This document shows, piece after piece, positions 8,167 to 16,114 of a stretch of 36,645 bases of DNA. Location: positions 1 to 36,645 of the forward strand of contig QNFJ01000002.1 of the NCBI GenBank assembly GCA_003646305.1, read 5' to 3'. Position 1 is the first letter of the stretch. Each line of letters starts with the position of its first letter. This DNA comes from Gammaproteobacteria bacterium (GTDB lineage Bacteria; Pseudomonadota; Gammaproteobacteria; Methylococcales; UBA2780). The notes beneath the pieces are model-generated. The model was not told where the DNA came from and ran no database searches. It saw only the letters and a program-made list of their open reading frames with translations. The position numbers and the translations under genes are program-made.

Positions 8167-8214
8167 GGTGGACTAAACGCAAAAAGCCGCGTTTTTTACA
8201 CGGCCTTTTAAACT

Positions 8215-8290
8215 TGGAGCGGGAAACGAGATTCGAACTCGCGACCCCAACCTTGGCAAGGTTGTGCTCTACCAGCTGAGCTATTCCCGC
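8215..8290 (-). tRNA. tRNA-Gly (GCC anticodon)
   Basis: The minus strand gives acceptor stem GCGGGAA/TTCCCGC, D-arm AGCTCAGCTGG, anticodon GCC within TTGCCAA, T-arm GAGTTCGAATCTC, U73 and encoded CCA. It is the first gene of the tRNA unit, starting about 9 nt after the predicted transcription start. A GC-rich hairpin (8183-8208) lies between it and tRNA-Cys. Confidence 0.97.
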
Positions 8291-8305
8291 TTAAGTGAAC
8301 CGACA

Positions 8306-8333
8306 ATTGTATATTGAGTAGGAATTCTGTCAA
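8306..8333 (-). promoter_or_regulatory. Sigma-70 promoter of the tRNA-Gly/tRNA-Cys unit
   Basis: On the minus strand a perfect TTGACA (8328-8333) and TACAAT (8306-8311) are separated by 16 nt. The 5' end of tRNA-Gly is 16 nt beyond the -10 element, as expected for a strong tRNA promoter independent of uvrC-pgsA. Confidence 0.8.
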
Positions 8334-8368
8334 GCTAAATATGATTATAAGTGCCTTTTTGTCGTTAC

Positions 8369-8390
8369 AAAAAAGCCTATACTTACAGGC
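8369..8390 (-). terminator. Weak intrinsic terminator at the end of pgsA
   Basis: On the minus strand GCCT...AGGC (8387-8390 with 8375-8378) forms a short stem overlapping the pgsA stop and is followed by six U residues. The stem is only 4 bp plus a possible interrupted extension, so termination is probably partial. Confidence 0.4.
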
Positions 8391-8943
8391 CTCGCTTTAA
8401 TAACGGCAATGCAGCTCTAAGATAGCTAATCATTGACCATAGCGTCAAAACTGCTGCGACAAATAGAAGCAAATATCCAATATCACGTAGCGGGATATTC
8501 TCATAGTCTGAACCATACAGCAGGACCACAATGGCTAACATTTGAAATGTTGTCTTTACTTTCCCCAGCCAAGAAACCTTGATTTTTGCACGCTCTCCCA
8601 GCTCTGCCATCCATTCTCGTAGTGAGGTAATCGTGATTTCTCGCCCAATAATAACTGCCGACGCGATGGCTAGAGAGGGCGATGGGTCATTTTGAACGAT
8701 TAACACGAGTGCAACAGCAACCATTAATTTATCTGCAACCGGATCTAGAAATGCTCCAAATGCCGTCATCTGCTGCCACCTTCTTGCCAGATAACCATCC
8801 AGCCAGTCAGTCAGCGCAGCAATCGAGAAAATCACCACGCAGGCGATATTTGACCAGTCAACGGGTAGATAGCAAAACAACACCAGCACTGGAATCAGGA
8901 CGATGCGTAGTAATGTTAATGTTGTGGGCAGGTTAAATCTCAT
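8383..8943 (-). CDS. pgsA: CDP-diacylglycerol-glycerol-3-phosphate 3-phosphatidyltransferase
   Basis: The 186-residue membrane protein makes phosphatidylglycerol phosphate from CDP-diacylglycerol and glycerol 3-phosphate in the inner membrane. The CDP-alcohol phosphotransferase motif D-x2-D-G-x2-A-R-x8-G-x3-D-x3-D is complete: DWLDGYLARR followed by GAFLDPVAD. There are several hydrophobic spans, starting TTLTLLRIVLIPVLVLF. The start overlaps the end of uvrC by 11 nt, so the two are translationally coupled, in the order also found in E. coli. Confidence 0.96.
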   Translation of the reverse strand: MRFNLPTTLTLLRIVLIPVLVLFCYLPVDWSNIACVVIFSIAALTDWLDGYLARRWQQMTAFGAFLDPVADKLMVAVALVLIVQNDPSPSLAIASAVIIGREITITSLREWMAELGERAKIKVSWLGKVKTTFQMLAIVVLLYGSDYENIPLRDIGYLLLFVAAVLTLWSMISYLRAALPLLKRGL

Positions 8944-10774
8944 TCTTTAACCCTGTATCATGAAATGTGTCATATATTTTCTGTGCTAACTGTTTGCTGA
9001 TTCCCTCGACCATTTTTAAGGAATCAACATTTGCTCGGCGTATATTTTGCAACCCACCAAACTGCTTAAGCAGCTTCTGCCTTCTTTTCGGCCCCAGGCC
9101 GGCAATCTGCTCTAGGGGTGACTCTTTTTTGCTCTTACCCCGCCGTGTGCGGTGCGCGGTAATTGCAAAACGGTGCGCCTCATCCCGTATCATCTGAATC
9201 AGGAGAAATGCAGGAGAGTCTGGCTCAATATCTATCGGCCCTGGATAACCCACCCGATAAAGCAACTCTGAACCGGCTTTTCGATCTGGCCCCTTGGAAA
9301 CACCGATGACTATCATATCTGATATTTCAAGTGCATTCAGACTTTCACTCACCGAGCTAAGCTGTCCTTTACCTCCATCAATAAACAGAATATCCGGTTT
9401 CTTATGCTCTCCTTTTTTTAGTCGTTTAAAACGCCTGCTAACAGCTTGAGAAAGCGCCGCATAATCGTCTCCCGGTGTGATTCCCTCAATATTAAACCGT
9501 CTATAGGCTGACTTAAGCGGCCCCTCGTGATCGAAGACAACACAGGAGGCCACTGTTTTGTCTCCTTGCGTATGGCTAATATCGAAACATTCCATTCGCT
9601 CTATTTCATTTTCCATACCTAAAACGGCTCGTAACGACTGGTAACGTTCAGATAGACTCTTCTTGCTAGAGACTCGGCTATTTAGGGCATTCTGCGCATT
9701 CAATCCTGCCATCTCTAGCCATTTTGCTCGGTCACCTCGTACGTTATGTTTGATTGAAACCTTGTGTCTGCTTTGCTCGCCCAAAACGGATTCTAACCAC
9801 TCTGCATCATCTACAGCATGATTTACCAGCAGCTCTTTTGGAGGCACTCTCGTCATGTAGTATTGGGCGATAAATGCCGATAAAACGGCACCCTCTTCCT
9901 GCCTATTCTGTGATCGTGGATAAAAAATCTGACTCCCCGTGTGCTGACCTTTTCTGATGAAGAAAACCTGTACTGATGACTGTCTCTCAATTGTGCAGCA
10001 GGCAACAATATCAAGATCCCCTTTTTCACCACTCACATATTGCTTCTCGAGCACTTTTCTCAATGTCGCTATTTGATCCCTGCAAATTGTCGCATGTTCA
10101 AAGTCTAAGTTATGAGACGCCTTTTCCATTTTTTCCACCAACTCATCAATTAGCCGGTTTCCCTTCCCTTCTAGAAACATAATGGTATGCCGTACATCTT
10201 CCCTGTAGTTCGCCTCACTGATCAGATTAGTGCAGGGCGCAGAGCAGCGTTCAATTTGATGTTGCAAACAGGGCCTTGAGCGGTTCTTAAAAAAAGAGTC
10301 TTCACATTGACGAATGGGAAATACTTTTTGTAACAGGTGCAAACTTTCACGCACCGCACCTACGCTTGAATAAGGCCCCAGGTAGCGCCCCTGCTTGCGC
10401 CTTGCACCTCTATGTACTGTGATACGCGGAAATTCTTGATCCGTGGAGAGATAGATATAGGGATAGCTTTTATCATCTCTCAAACAAATATTGTAGCGAG
10501 GCCTCAAGCTCTTGATTAACTGACACTCTAATAACAGCGCTTCATTTTCACTCCCTGTGACAATCGTCTCAATCGACTGAACATGGGAGATCATTACCCG
10601 CTGCTTTATGCTCGAACTATTTGAGCGGAAATAGCTTGAAACTCTGTTTTTAAGGTTCTTTGCTTTGCCCACATAGATCACCGTCCCACGCTCATCCAGC
10701 ATTTTGTAAATACCGGGGTGAGTTGTCAGGCTTTTTAAAAATGGCTTGTGATCGAATAATGGCGCTAATGTCAT
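8933..10774 (-). CDS. uvrC: Excinuclease ABC subunit C
   Basis: The 613-residue protein has the full UvrC architecture. A GIY-YIG nuclease domain (about 16-95, HPGIYKM and VIYVGKAKNLKNR) makes the 3' incision. A UVR motif (about 200-235) contacts UvrB. The RNase H-like endonuclease domain (FDISHTQGD, LFIDGGKGQL) makes the 5' incision, and tandem helix-hairpin-helix motifs lie at the C-terminus (IAGLGPKRRQKLLKQFGG). It acts in nucleotide excision repair with UvrA and UvrB. The ATG at 10774 aligns with the E. coli N-terminus although no clear ribosome site precedes it. An intrinsic terminator separates it from phaR upstream. Confidence 0.97.
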   Translation of the reverse strand: MTLAPLFDHKPFLKSLTTHPGIYKMLDERGTVIYVGKAKNLKNRVSSYFRSNSSSIKQRVMISHVQSIETIVTGSENEALLLECQLIKSLRPRYNICLRDDKSYPYIYLSTDQEFPRITVHRGARRKQGRYLGPYSSVGAVRESLHLLQKVFPIRQCEDSFFKNRSRPCLQHQIERCSAPCTNLISEANYREDVRHTIMFLEGKGNRLIDELVEKMEKASHNLDFEHATICRDQIATLRKVLEKQYVSGEKGDLDIVACCTIERQSSVQVFFIRKGQHTGSQIFYPRSQNRQEEGAVLSAFIAQYYMTRVPPKELLVNHAVDDAEWLESVLGEQSRHKVSIKHNVRGDRAKWLEMAGLNAQNALNSRVSSKKSLSERYQSLRAVLGMENEIERMECFDISHTQGDKTVASCVVFDHEGPLKSAYRRFNIEGITPGDDYAALSQAVSRRFKRLKKGEHKKPDILFIDGGKGQLSSVSESLNALEISDMIVIGVSKGPDRKAGSELLYRVGYPGPIDIEPDSPAFLLIQMIRDEAHRFAITAHRTRRGKSKKESPLEQIAGLGPKRRQKLLKQFGGLQNIRRANVDSLKMVEGISKQLAQKIYDTFHDTGLKNEI

Positions 10775-10805
10775 TACGCTTTGTTTGTTTCTATATCCTC
10801 AAAAC

Positions 10806-10841
10806 AAAAAGGCCGAACAGTTTAAAACCGTCGGCCTTTTT
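10806..10841 (-). terminator. Intrinsic terminator between phaR and uvrC
   Basis: AAAAAGGCCGA (10806-10816) pairs perfectly with TCGGCCTTTTT (10831-10841). The minus-strand transcript from phaR would form the hairpin followed by a U-run. The symmetric A/T tails mean it could also act on plus-strand transcripts. Confidence 0.85.
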
Positions 10842-10860
10842 ATCTAACTAAAAGGTGGCT

Positions 10861-11325
10861 CTATTCTTTACTCTCTGCTTTACTAGCAGCCGCTCCAAAA
10901 AGGCCATCTTGCATATCCTGCCAGATCTTCAGATTCCGCTTGGTCATATCTGACATCATTGAAACAGGATCGGTCACCATTACAGAGCTCAGTTTGTTTT
11001 TCATTTCACACCGCTGCTCACCGAGTAAAACAAAAGTTTTTTCGAGATACCTTGCAACATTACCTTGCACCGGATCACCATAAAAGCGAATCAACTGCTC
11101 CAGGGTGTTGGTGCTTAACATAGGCTCGCCACCTTCCTCTTGCTCAATAATAATCTGCAACAAGATTGTGCGCGTAATCTCTTCTTTGCTCTTCGCGTCA
11201 ATAATCTGGAAATCCTCATGAGCCATTACCAGCTCTTTAACATCACTCAGCGTTATATATTTACTCAGCGTTGTGTCGTAAAGCCGCCTGTTGGGATACT
11301 TCTTTATGATTCTTTGTTCACTCAT
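10861..11325 (-). CDS. phaR: PHA synthesis repressor PhaR
   Basis: The 154-residue protein starts with the PHB/PHA accumulation regulator DNA-binding domain (RIIKKYPNRRLYDTTLSKYITLSDV, about residues 5-29, then the region to about 65), followed by a PHB-accumulation domain (about 70-110, STNTLEQLIRFYG). In other bacteria PhaR represses phasin and its own gene, and is released from DNA by binding PHA granules. It follows phaB by 26 nt on the same strand, so they are probably one unit. It is the only recognised regulator for the PHA genes in this window, and the synthase genes are about 6 kb away. Confidence 0.95.
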   Translation of the reverse strand: MSEQRIIKKYPNRRLYDTTLSKYITLSDVKELVMAHEDFQIIDAKSKEEITRTILLQIIIEQEEGGEPMLSTNTLEQLIRFYGDPVQGNVARYLEKTFVLLGEQRCEMKNKLSSVMVTDPVSMMSDMTKRNLKIWQDMQDGLFGAAASKAESKE

Positions 11326-11351
11326 TGAATTTCCAATACCAAATAAATTGA

Positions 11352-12092
11352 CTAGATCGTTATGTGTTGACCACCATTTGGAGAAATATCACAACCTGTC
11401 ATATAAGCTGCACCATCAGAAGCCATAAACGAAACATACCCAGCCATTTCTTCAGGTGTGCCTAAGCGCCCCATTGGGATTGTTGCAACAATAGATTCCA
11501 TCACTTTTTCAGGAATCGCCAACACCATTTCCGTTGCAATATACCCCGGAGAAAGCGTGTTAACCGTCACACCCTTGGTCGCCAGTTCACGCGCCAGAGA
11601 CATCGTAAAACCATACATTCCCGCTTTGGCTGTACAGTAATTAACCTGCCCCATCTGACCCCTGCGACCATTTACAGAAGAGATGTTGATGATACGACCA
11701 AATCCACGCTCCGACATACCAGCCGTCACCTGTTTAGTCACGTTAAAAAGACTATCCAAGTTAGTTGCGATCACTGCACTCCACTTGCTTTGATCCATTT
11801 TTTTAAACATGCTATCTTTTGTGATCCCCGCATTGTTGACCAAAATATCAATTGGACCTACTGCCGATTCTGCTTCTGCAACCGCTGCAGCGCAGGCATC
11901 AAAATCTGCAACGTTACATTGCACAATCGTAAAATCATAACCATCTGCCTTTTGTGCTTCTTTCCATTTTTGGGCTTTTTCAGGGTTATTATATGCAGCA
12001 ACAACCGTTACACCATCATCGGCAAGGCGGCGGCAAATAGCTGTTCCAATCCCACCTGTTCCCCCTGTTACAAAAGCAATTCTTTGACTCAT
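11352..12092 (-). CDS. phaB: Acetoacetyl-CoA reductase PhaB
   Basis: The 246-residue short-chain dehydrogenase matches PhaB, which reduces acetoacetyl-CoA to (R)-3-hydroxybutyryl-CoA with NADPH, the monomer for PhaEC. The cofactor motif is TGGTGGIG (9-16), followed by NNAG, the catalytic serine in NISSVNG, and YCTAK with Tyr and Lys. PhaB-like blocks include KMDQSKWSAVIATNLDS and the C-terminal CDISPNGGQHI. A strong ribosome site (GAGGAG) precedes the ATG. FabG is the alternative, but this C-terminus and the phaR neighbour favour PhaB. Confidence 0.95.
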   Translation of the reverse strand: MSQRIAFVTGGTGGIGTAICRRLADDGVTVVAAYNNPEKAQKWKEAQKADGYDFTIVQCNVADFDACAAAVAEAESAVGPIDILVNNAGITKDSMFKKMDQSKWSAVIATNLDSLFNVTKQVTAGMSERGFGRIINISSVNGRRGQMGQVNYCTAKAGMYGFTMSLARELATKGVTVNTLSPGYIATEMVLAIPEKVMESIVATIPMGRLGTPEEMAGYVSFMASDGAAYMTGCDISPNGGQHITI

Positions 12093-12286
12093 TCCCTACT
12101 CCTCAAGCATTATGAAAAAAATAAATAACCTAGTATTTTTCTAAATTTATCTAAGTTGATCTTTTTTAACACAGATTGTTTTTTTGTTCCAGAAACAGAC
12201 AAAAAAAAAGAGCTAAAAGCCCAATGGACAAGCTGTATCAAAATCTAAAGTTCTGTTCTTTTGGGATCGCGTGTAAAAGTTCCAAA

Positions 12287-12310
12287 CAAAACAAAGGGCC
12301 TTTCGGCCCT
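12287..12310 (-). terminator. Intrinsic terminator of the metY-pnp operon
   Basis: On the minus strand AGGGCC/GGCCCT closes a GAAA tetraloop (12295-12310), followed by a U-rich stretch (TTTGTTTTG). It lies 7 nt beyond the pnp stop. Confidence 0.75.
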
Positions 12311-12316
12311 CTATTT

Positions 12317-14389
12317 TTAATCGACTTCTTTCATGCTGAGGCGGACACGCCCTTGACGATCAATCTCCAACACTTTAACTCTGACTAGGTCTCCCTCACT
12401 CAGCTTATCACTGACGTTTTCGACTCTGTCCTGTGAGATTTGAGAGATATGCACCAACCCATCCTTTCCAGGAAGGATCGTTACAAAGGCACCAAAGTCC
12501 ATCAAGCGCGCCACTTTCCCTTCGTAGATCTTTCCGACTTCGACTTCTGCCGTAATATCTTCGATCTGTTTACGAGCAGCCTCACCAGCCTTCAGATCAA
12601 CCGACGCAATCTTAATAACACCATCATCAGTGATATCAATGCTTGCACCCGTCTCTTCAGTAATTGAACGAATAGTCGCACCACCTTTACCAATCACATC
12701 ACGAATTTTGCTAGGATCAATATTGATTGTGAGAATTCTAGGAGCAAATTCCGACATTTCAGCACGTGTCTCTCCAAGCGCTTCATTCATTTTTTCAAGA
12801 ATGGTTAAACGACCACCTTTAGCCTGCTCCAATGCGTTTTTCATAATCTCAGGTGTAATACCGTCAATCTTGATATCCATTTGCAATGCATTGATGCCTT
12901 CGGCCGTACCGGCTACTTTGAAATCCATATCGCCCAGGTGATCTTCATCACCGAGGATATCGGACAATACTGCATAACGGTCATCTTCTTTGATCAAACC
13001 CATCGCGATTCCGGCAACAGGTGCTTTCAAAGGAACGCCTGCATCCATCAATGCGAGGCTTGTTCCGCAAACAGACGCCATTGAGCTCGAACCATTTGAC
13101 TCGATAATTTCAGAAACAACACGAATGACATAAGGGAAATCATCAGCACTTGGCAGCACTGCCTCAATACTGCGTCGAGCCAATTTTCCATGACCAATTT
13201 CACGACGTTTTGGTGAACCAACGAAACCGGTTTCACCAACGCAAAATGGAGGGAAATTGTAATGTAACATAAAGTTATCGTGATATGAACCTTCGAGCGC
13301 ATCAATTAACTGAGCATCTCTTCCTGTTCCCAGTGTTGCCACAACAATGGCCTGTGTCTCTCCGCGCGTAAAAAGTGCCGAACCATGTGTGCGAGGTAAA
13401 ACGCCTGTACGAACAGAAATCTTTCGAACTGTTTGTAGGTCACGTCCATCAATACGTTTGCCTGTTGCGAGCACAGAGCCACGAACAACCTCTTTTTCTA
13501 GCTTTCCAAACAGCGCTTTAACTTCTGCGCCATCAATGCTTTCGTCAGCAGTCAATTTTTCGACTAGAGCAGAGCGAACTTCTTTAAGCTTATCCTGACG
13601 CGCCATCTTTTCAGAAATCTGGTAGGCCGCTGTAACAGCCGCTTCAGCTTCAGCATAAACGGTTGTCTTCAGCGCTTCATTTATCGCTGGAGCTGCCCAT
13701 TCCCAAACGGGCTTTCCAACTTCTGTAGCAAGTTCTTTAATCGCCTGAATAGCTGGCTGCATCTGTTCATGTCCAAACAGTACCGCGCCCAGCATGATCT
13801 CTTCAGAAAGTTGATCCGCTTCAGACTCAACCATTAGAACCGCTTTATCTGTACCAGCAACAACCAGATCCAAACTTGATTCTTCTACATCAGTCCGAGA
13901 TGGGTTAAGCAGGTATTCGCCATCTTTGTAGCCGATGCGTGCTGCACCAATTGGACCATTGAATGGGATACCTGAGATCGCAACCGCGGCTGAAGCACCG
14001 ATCAACGCAGGAATATCTGGAGAAACTTCAGGGTTTAGCGAGATAAGTGTCGCAATAATCTGAACTTCGTTTTTGAATCCCTTCGGGAAAAGAGGACGTA
14101 AAGGTCTGTCAATCAATCGACAAATAAGTGTCTCTTTTTCAGTTGGACGACCTTCTCGCTTAAAAAATCCACCTGGGATTTTCCCGGCTGCGTAGGCTTT
14201 TTCCTGATAATTAACCGTTAAGGGGAAGAAATCACGCTCCTGGTCATCTAGCTTACCAACCACACTGACAAGAAGGGATGTCCCGCCCATATCAATTAAG
14301 ATTGCGCCATCTGCCTGGCGAGCAATCTCACCTGTTTCGATTGTGACCAGCTGGTCGCCAAATTTAAACTCTTTCCGAATAGAATTCAT
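12317..14389 (-). CDS. pnp: Polyribonucleotide nucleotidyltransferase (PNPase)
   Basis: The 690-residue enzyme degrades RNA 3' to 5' with phosphate and is a part of the RNA degradosome in gammaproteobacteria. It has two RNase PH-like domains (about 10-225 and 310-545), with FFKREGRPTEKE in the first and DILGDEDHLGDMDFK in the second, an all-alpha linker, a KH domain with GKGG (about 563-566), and a C-terminal S1 domain (GKIYEGKVARLMDFGAFV). The frame can be extended by a TTG codon at 14392, but the ATG at 14389 has AGGAAC well placed upstream. It follows rpsO after 31 nt. Confidence 0.98.
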   Translation of the reverse strand: MNSIRKEFKFGDQLVTIETGEIARQADGAILIDMGGTSLLVSVVGKLDDQERDFFPLTVNYQEKAYAAGKIPGGFFKREGRPTEKETLICRLIDRPLRPLFPKGFKNEVQIIATLISLNPEVSPDIPALIGASAAVAISGIPFNGPIGAARIGYKDGEYLLNPSRTDVEESSLDLVVAGTDKAVLMVESEADQLSEEIMLGAVLFGHEQMQPAIQAIKELATEVGKPVWEWAAPAINEALKTTVYAEAEAAVTAAYQISEKMARQDKLKEVRSALVEKLTADESIDGAEVKALFGKLEKEVVRGSVLATGKRIDGRDLQTVRKISVRTGVLPRTHGSALFTRGETQAIVVATLGTGRDAQLIDALEGSYHDNFMLHYNFPPFCVGETGFVGSPKRREIGHGKLARRSIEAVLPSADDFPYVIRVVSEIIESNGSSSMASVCGTSLALMDAGVPLKAPVAGIAMGLIKEDDRYAVLSDILGDEDHLGDMDFKVAGTAEGINALQMDIKIDGITPEIMKNALEQAKGGRLTILEKMNEALGETRAEMSEFAPRILTINIDPSKIRDVIGKGGATIRSITEETGASIDITDDGVIKIASVDLKAGEAARKQIEDITAEVEVGKIYEGKVARLMDFGAFVTILPGKDGLVHISQISQDRVENVSDKLSEGDLVRVKVLEIDRQGRVRLSMKEVD

Positions 14390-14420
14390 CAAGTATTGTT
14401 CCTATGAGATAAGCGGGTAC

Positions 14421-14690
14421 TTACTTACGTAAGCCTAATCTTTCAATCAAAGAGCGGTAACGAGCCGCATCTTTTCTTTTTAGGTAATCGAGCAACTTGC
14501 GGCGCTGGTTAACCAAGCGCAATAGGCCCTGTCTTGAATGGTGATCTTTCTTATGCTCTGCGAAATGAGGCGTAAGATGTTTGATACGAGCAGTTAAAAG
14601 TGCAACCTGAACTTCGGTAGACCCTGTGTCATCTTTTGACAACTGATACTCTTGTACCACTGCACTCGTTTGCTCTGCAGTAAACGGCAT
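14421..14690 (-). CDS. rpsO: 30S ribosomal protein S15
   Basis: The 89-residue protein is full length for S15, a primary 16S rRNA binder of the 30S platform. Conserved segments are DTGSTEVQVALLT, HHSRQGLLRLVNQRRKLLDY and RYRSLIERLGLRK. A good ribosome site (TTAGGAG) precedes the ATG. A candidate promoter lies at 14734-14762, so rpsO-pnp may be transcribed separately as well as from the upstream operon. Confidence 0.98.
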   Translation of the reverse strand: MPFTAEQTSAVVQEYQLSKDDTGSTEVQVALLTARIKHLTPHFAEHKKDHHSRQGLLRLVNQRRKLLDYLKRKDAARYRSLIERLGLRK

Positions 14691-14733
14691 GTAAAACTCC
14701 TAAATTTTGATAAACGAATTAAAAAACTTGATA

Positions 14734-14762
14734 ATTTTAACGCTTGTAGGCGCTTGTAACAA
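14734..14762 (-). promoter_or_regulatory. Candidate sigma-70 promoter of rpsO
   Basis: On the minus strand TTGTTA (14757-14762) and TAAAAT (14734-14739) are separated by 17 nt, with the predicted start about 36 nt before rpsO. The -35 lies inside a perfect hairpin CGCTTG-TAA-CAAGCG (14751-14765), and a second copy of CGCTTG at 14741-14746 could pair with the same arm. Confidence 0.5.
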
Positions 14763-14804
14763 GCGAATTCCTACTAATCTGGCAAATAGCACCGCATTGG
14801 AAAG

Positions 14805-15734
14805 CTAGAGATTAAATAGCCTTTTTGGCGCCAAACGTCCCGCGTCATCTATTTTGCCTAACCCAATAAATCCACAAGAAGCATCATACATCCTGACTAA
14901 CCCTTCCATCCTCTCTCTCCGAACATCTGGGCACTCTACCGCTTGCCCCTGCTTGATGTGCCATGCAAGTGAGTCGGACAAGTTAAGCTTCGGCCATTCT
15001 GAAATCGCTGCATCAACCGGTAATAACGTTGCCATCAGGGACTCTCCTCCCTCTTTAGACAGGGCCTCAAGCTGGCCCAGGCTGAACGCATTTTCAACAT
15101 TAAAGCAATTCACTTCTGTGCGACGAAGTATCTCTACATGCGCACCACAACCCATTTTCTTTCCAATATCTTCGGCTAACGTACGAATGTAGGTCCCTTT
15201 TGAACAAAGCACATCCAGCTCGAGACTCGCCTCATCAAAACCGGTCAAGTGAAGCTCGTGAATGATAATTTTTCTCGCTTTTCTTTCGACTTCCAGCCCT
15301 TTTCTGGCCAGCTTATAGAGACGCTCCCCATTATGCTTTAGAGCCGAATACATGGGGGGAACCTGGCTAATTTCGCCTTCAAACCCCTTTAAAATGACCC
15401 CGAGGTCAGCTTGAGTAAATAAGGGAACTGGCTTTTCAGAAATGATAGCACCCTCTTTGTCACCACTATCTGTGACCACACCAAGCCTGACTTTAACCTG
15501 ATAACGCTTATCGCCATCAAGCAAATAGGCGGAGACTTTTGTTGCTTCACCAAAACAGATAGGTAAAAGCCCACTGGCCAGAGGATCTAAACTACCTGTA
15601 TGCCCTGCCTTCCGGGCATTAAATATAGACTTTGCTCGTTGCAGCTCAGAATTTGATGAACGACCAGTACCTTTATCTAATAATAGAATCCCGCTGATAT
15701 GCTGCCCTTTGGACAGCCTGCCTCGACGTCCCAT
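14805..15734 (-). CDS. truB: tRNA pseudouridine(55) synthase TruB
   Basis: The 309-residue enzyme makes pseudouridine 55 in the T-loop of tRNAs. The catalytic loop GHTGSLDPLASGLL carries Asp50. The family block SKGTYIRTLAEDIG follows (residues about 180-193), with a small C-terminal domain. Its ATG overlaps the rbfA stop in the sequence TAATG, which implies coupled translation. A 114-nt spacer separates it from rpsO. Confidence 0.97.
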   Translation of the reverse strand: MGRRGRLSKGQHISGILLLDKGTGRSSNSELQRAKSIFNARKAGHTGSLDPLASGLLPICFGEATKVSAYLLDGDKRYQVKVRLGVVTDSGDKEGAIISEKPVPLFTQADLGVILKGFEGEISQVPPMYSALKHNGERLYKLARKGLEVERKARKIIIHELHLTGFDEASLELDVLCSKGTYIRTLAEDIGKKMGCGAHVEILRRTEVNCFNVENAFSLGQLEALSKEGGESLMATLLPVDAAISEWPKLNLSDSLAWHIKQGQAVECPDVRRERMEGLVRMYDASCGFIGLGKIDDAGRLAPKRLFNL

Positions 15735-16114
15735 TAATCGCTATCCGCGTCATCTTTTTTATCTGGCAAGTCCAGGTTTTCGATTAGCGTTGTTAACCGT
15801 GCACCACGCTCAATGGACTCATCAAATACAAATCTTAATTCGGGCACCCTGCGCATCCTGACCCGACCAGACAACGCATGACGTAACCAGGGCGCTGATT
15901 TATTTAGAATTTTCAGGCTTTCTTCTATCTGGCTCTCATCGGCATTCATCACTCCGACGTAAACTTTTGCTACATCCAGATCTCGCGAAACTCGAACCGT
16001 ATTAACGGTAATAAAACCCAGCTTTGGGTTTCTAAACTCCATTTGGATGGTTGTTGCCAGCTCTCGCTGCACCTCCGCAGCAACACGATCACTTCTACTA
16101 AATTCTCGAGCCAT
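15734..16114 (-). CDS. rbfA: Ribosome-binding factor A
   Basis: The 126-residue KH-fold protein helps mature the 5' end of 16S rRNA in the 30S subunit. It has the typical start (SRSDRVAAEVQRELATTIQ), the central VSRDLDVAKVYVGV and the LRFVFDESIERGARLTTLI block. Both ends overlap its neighbours by one base (TAATG), with infB upstream and truB downstream. Confidence 0.96.
   Translation of the reverse strand: MAREFSRSDRVAAEVQRELATTIQMEFRNPKLGFITVNTVRVSRDLDVAKVYVGVMNADESQIEESLKILNKSAPWLRHALSGRVRMRRVPELRFVFDESIERGARLTTLIENLDLPDKKDDADSD

Noticed and set aside
12176..12388. Plus-strand open frame of 70 codons between phaB and pnp
   Set aside because: It runs through the pnp terminator and the end of pnp, and starts in an A/T-rich low-complexity stretch.
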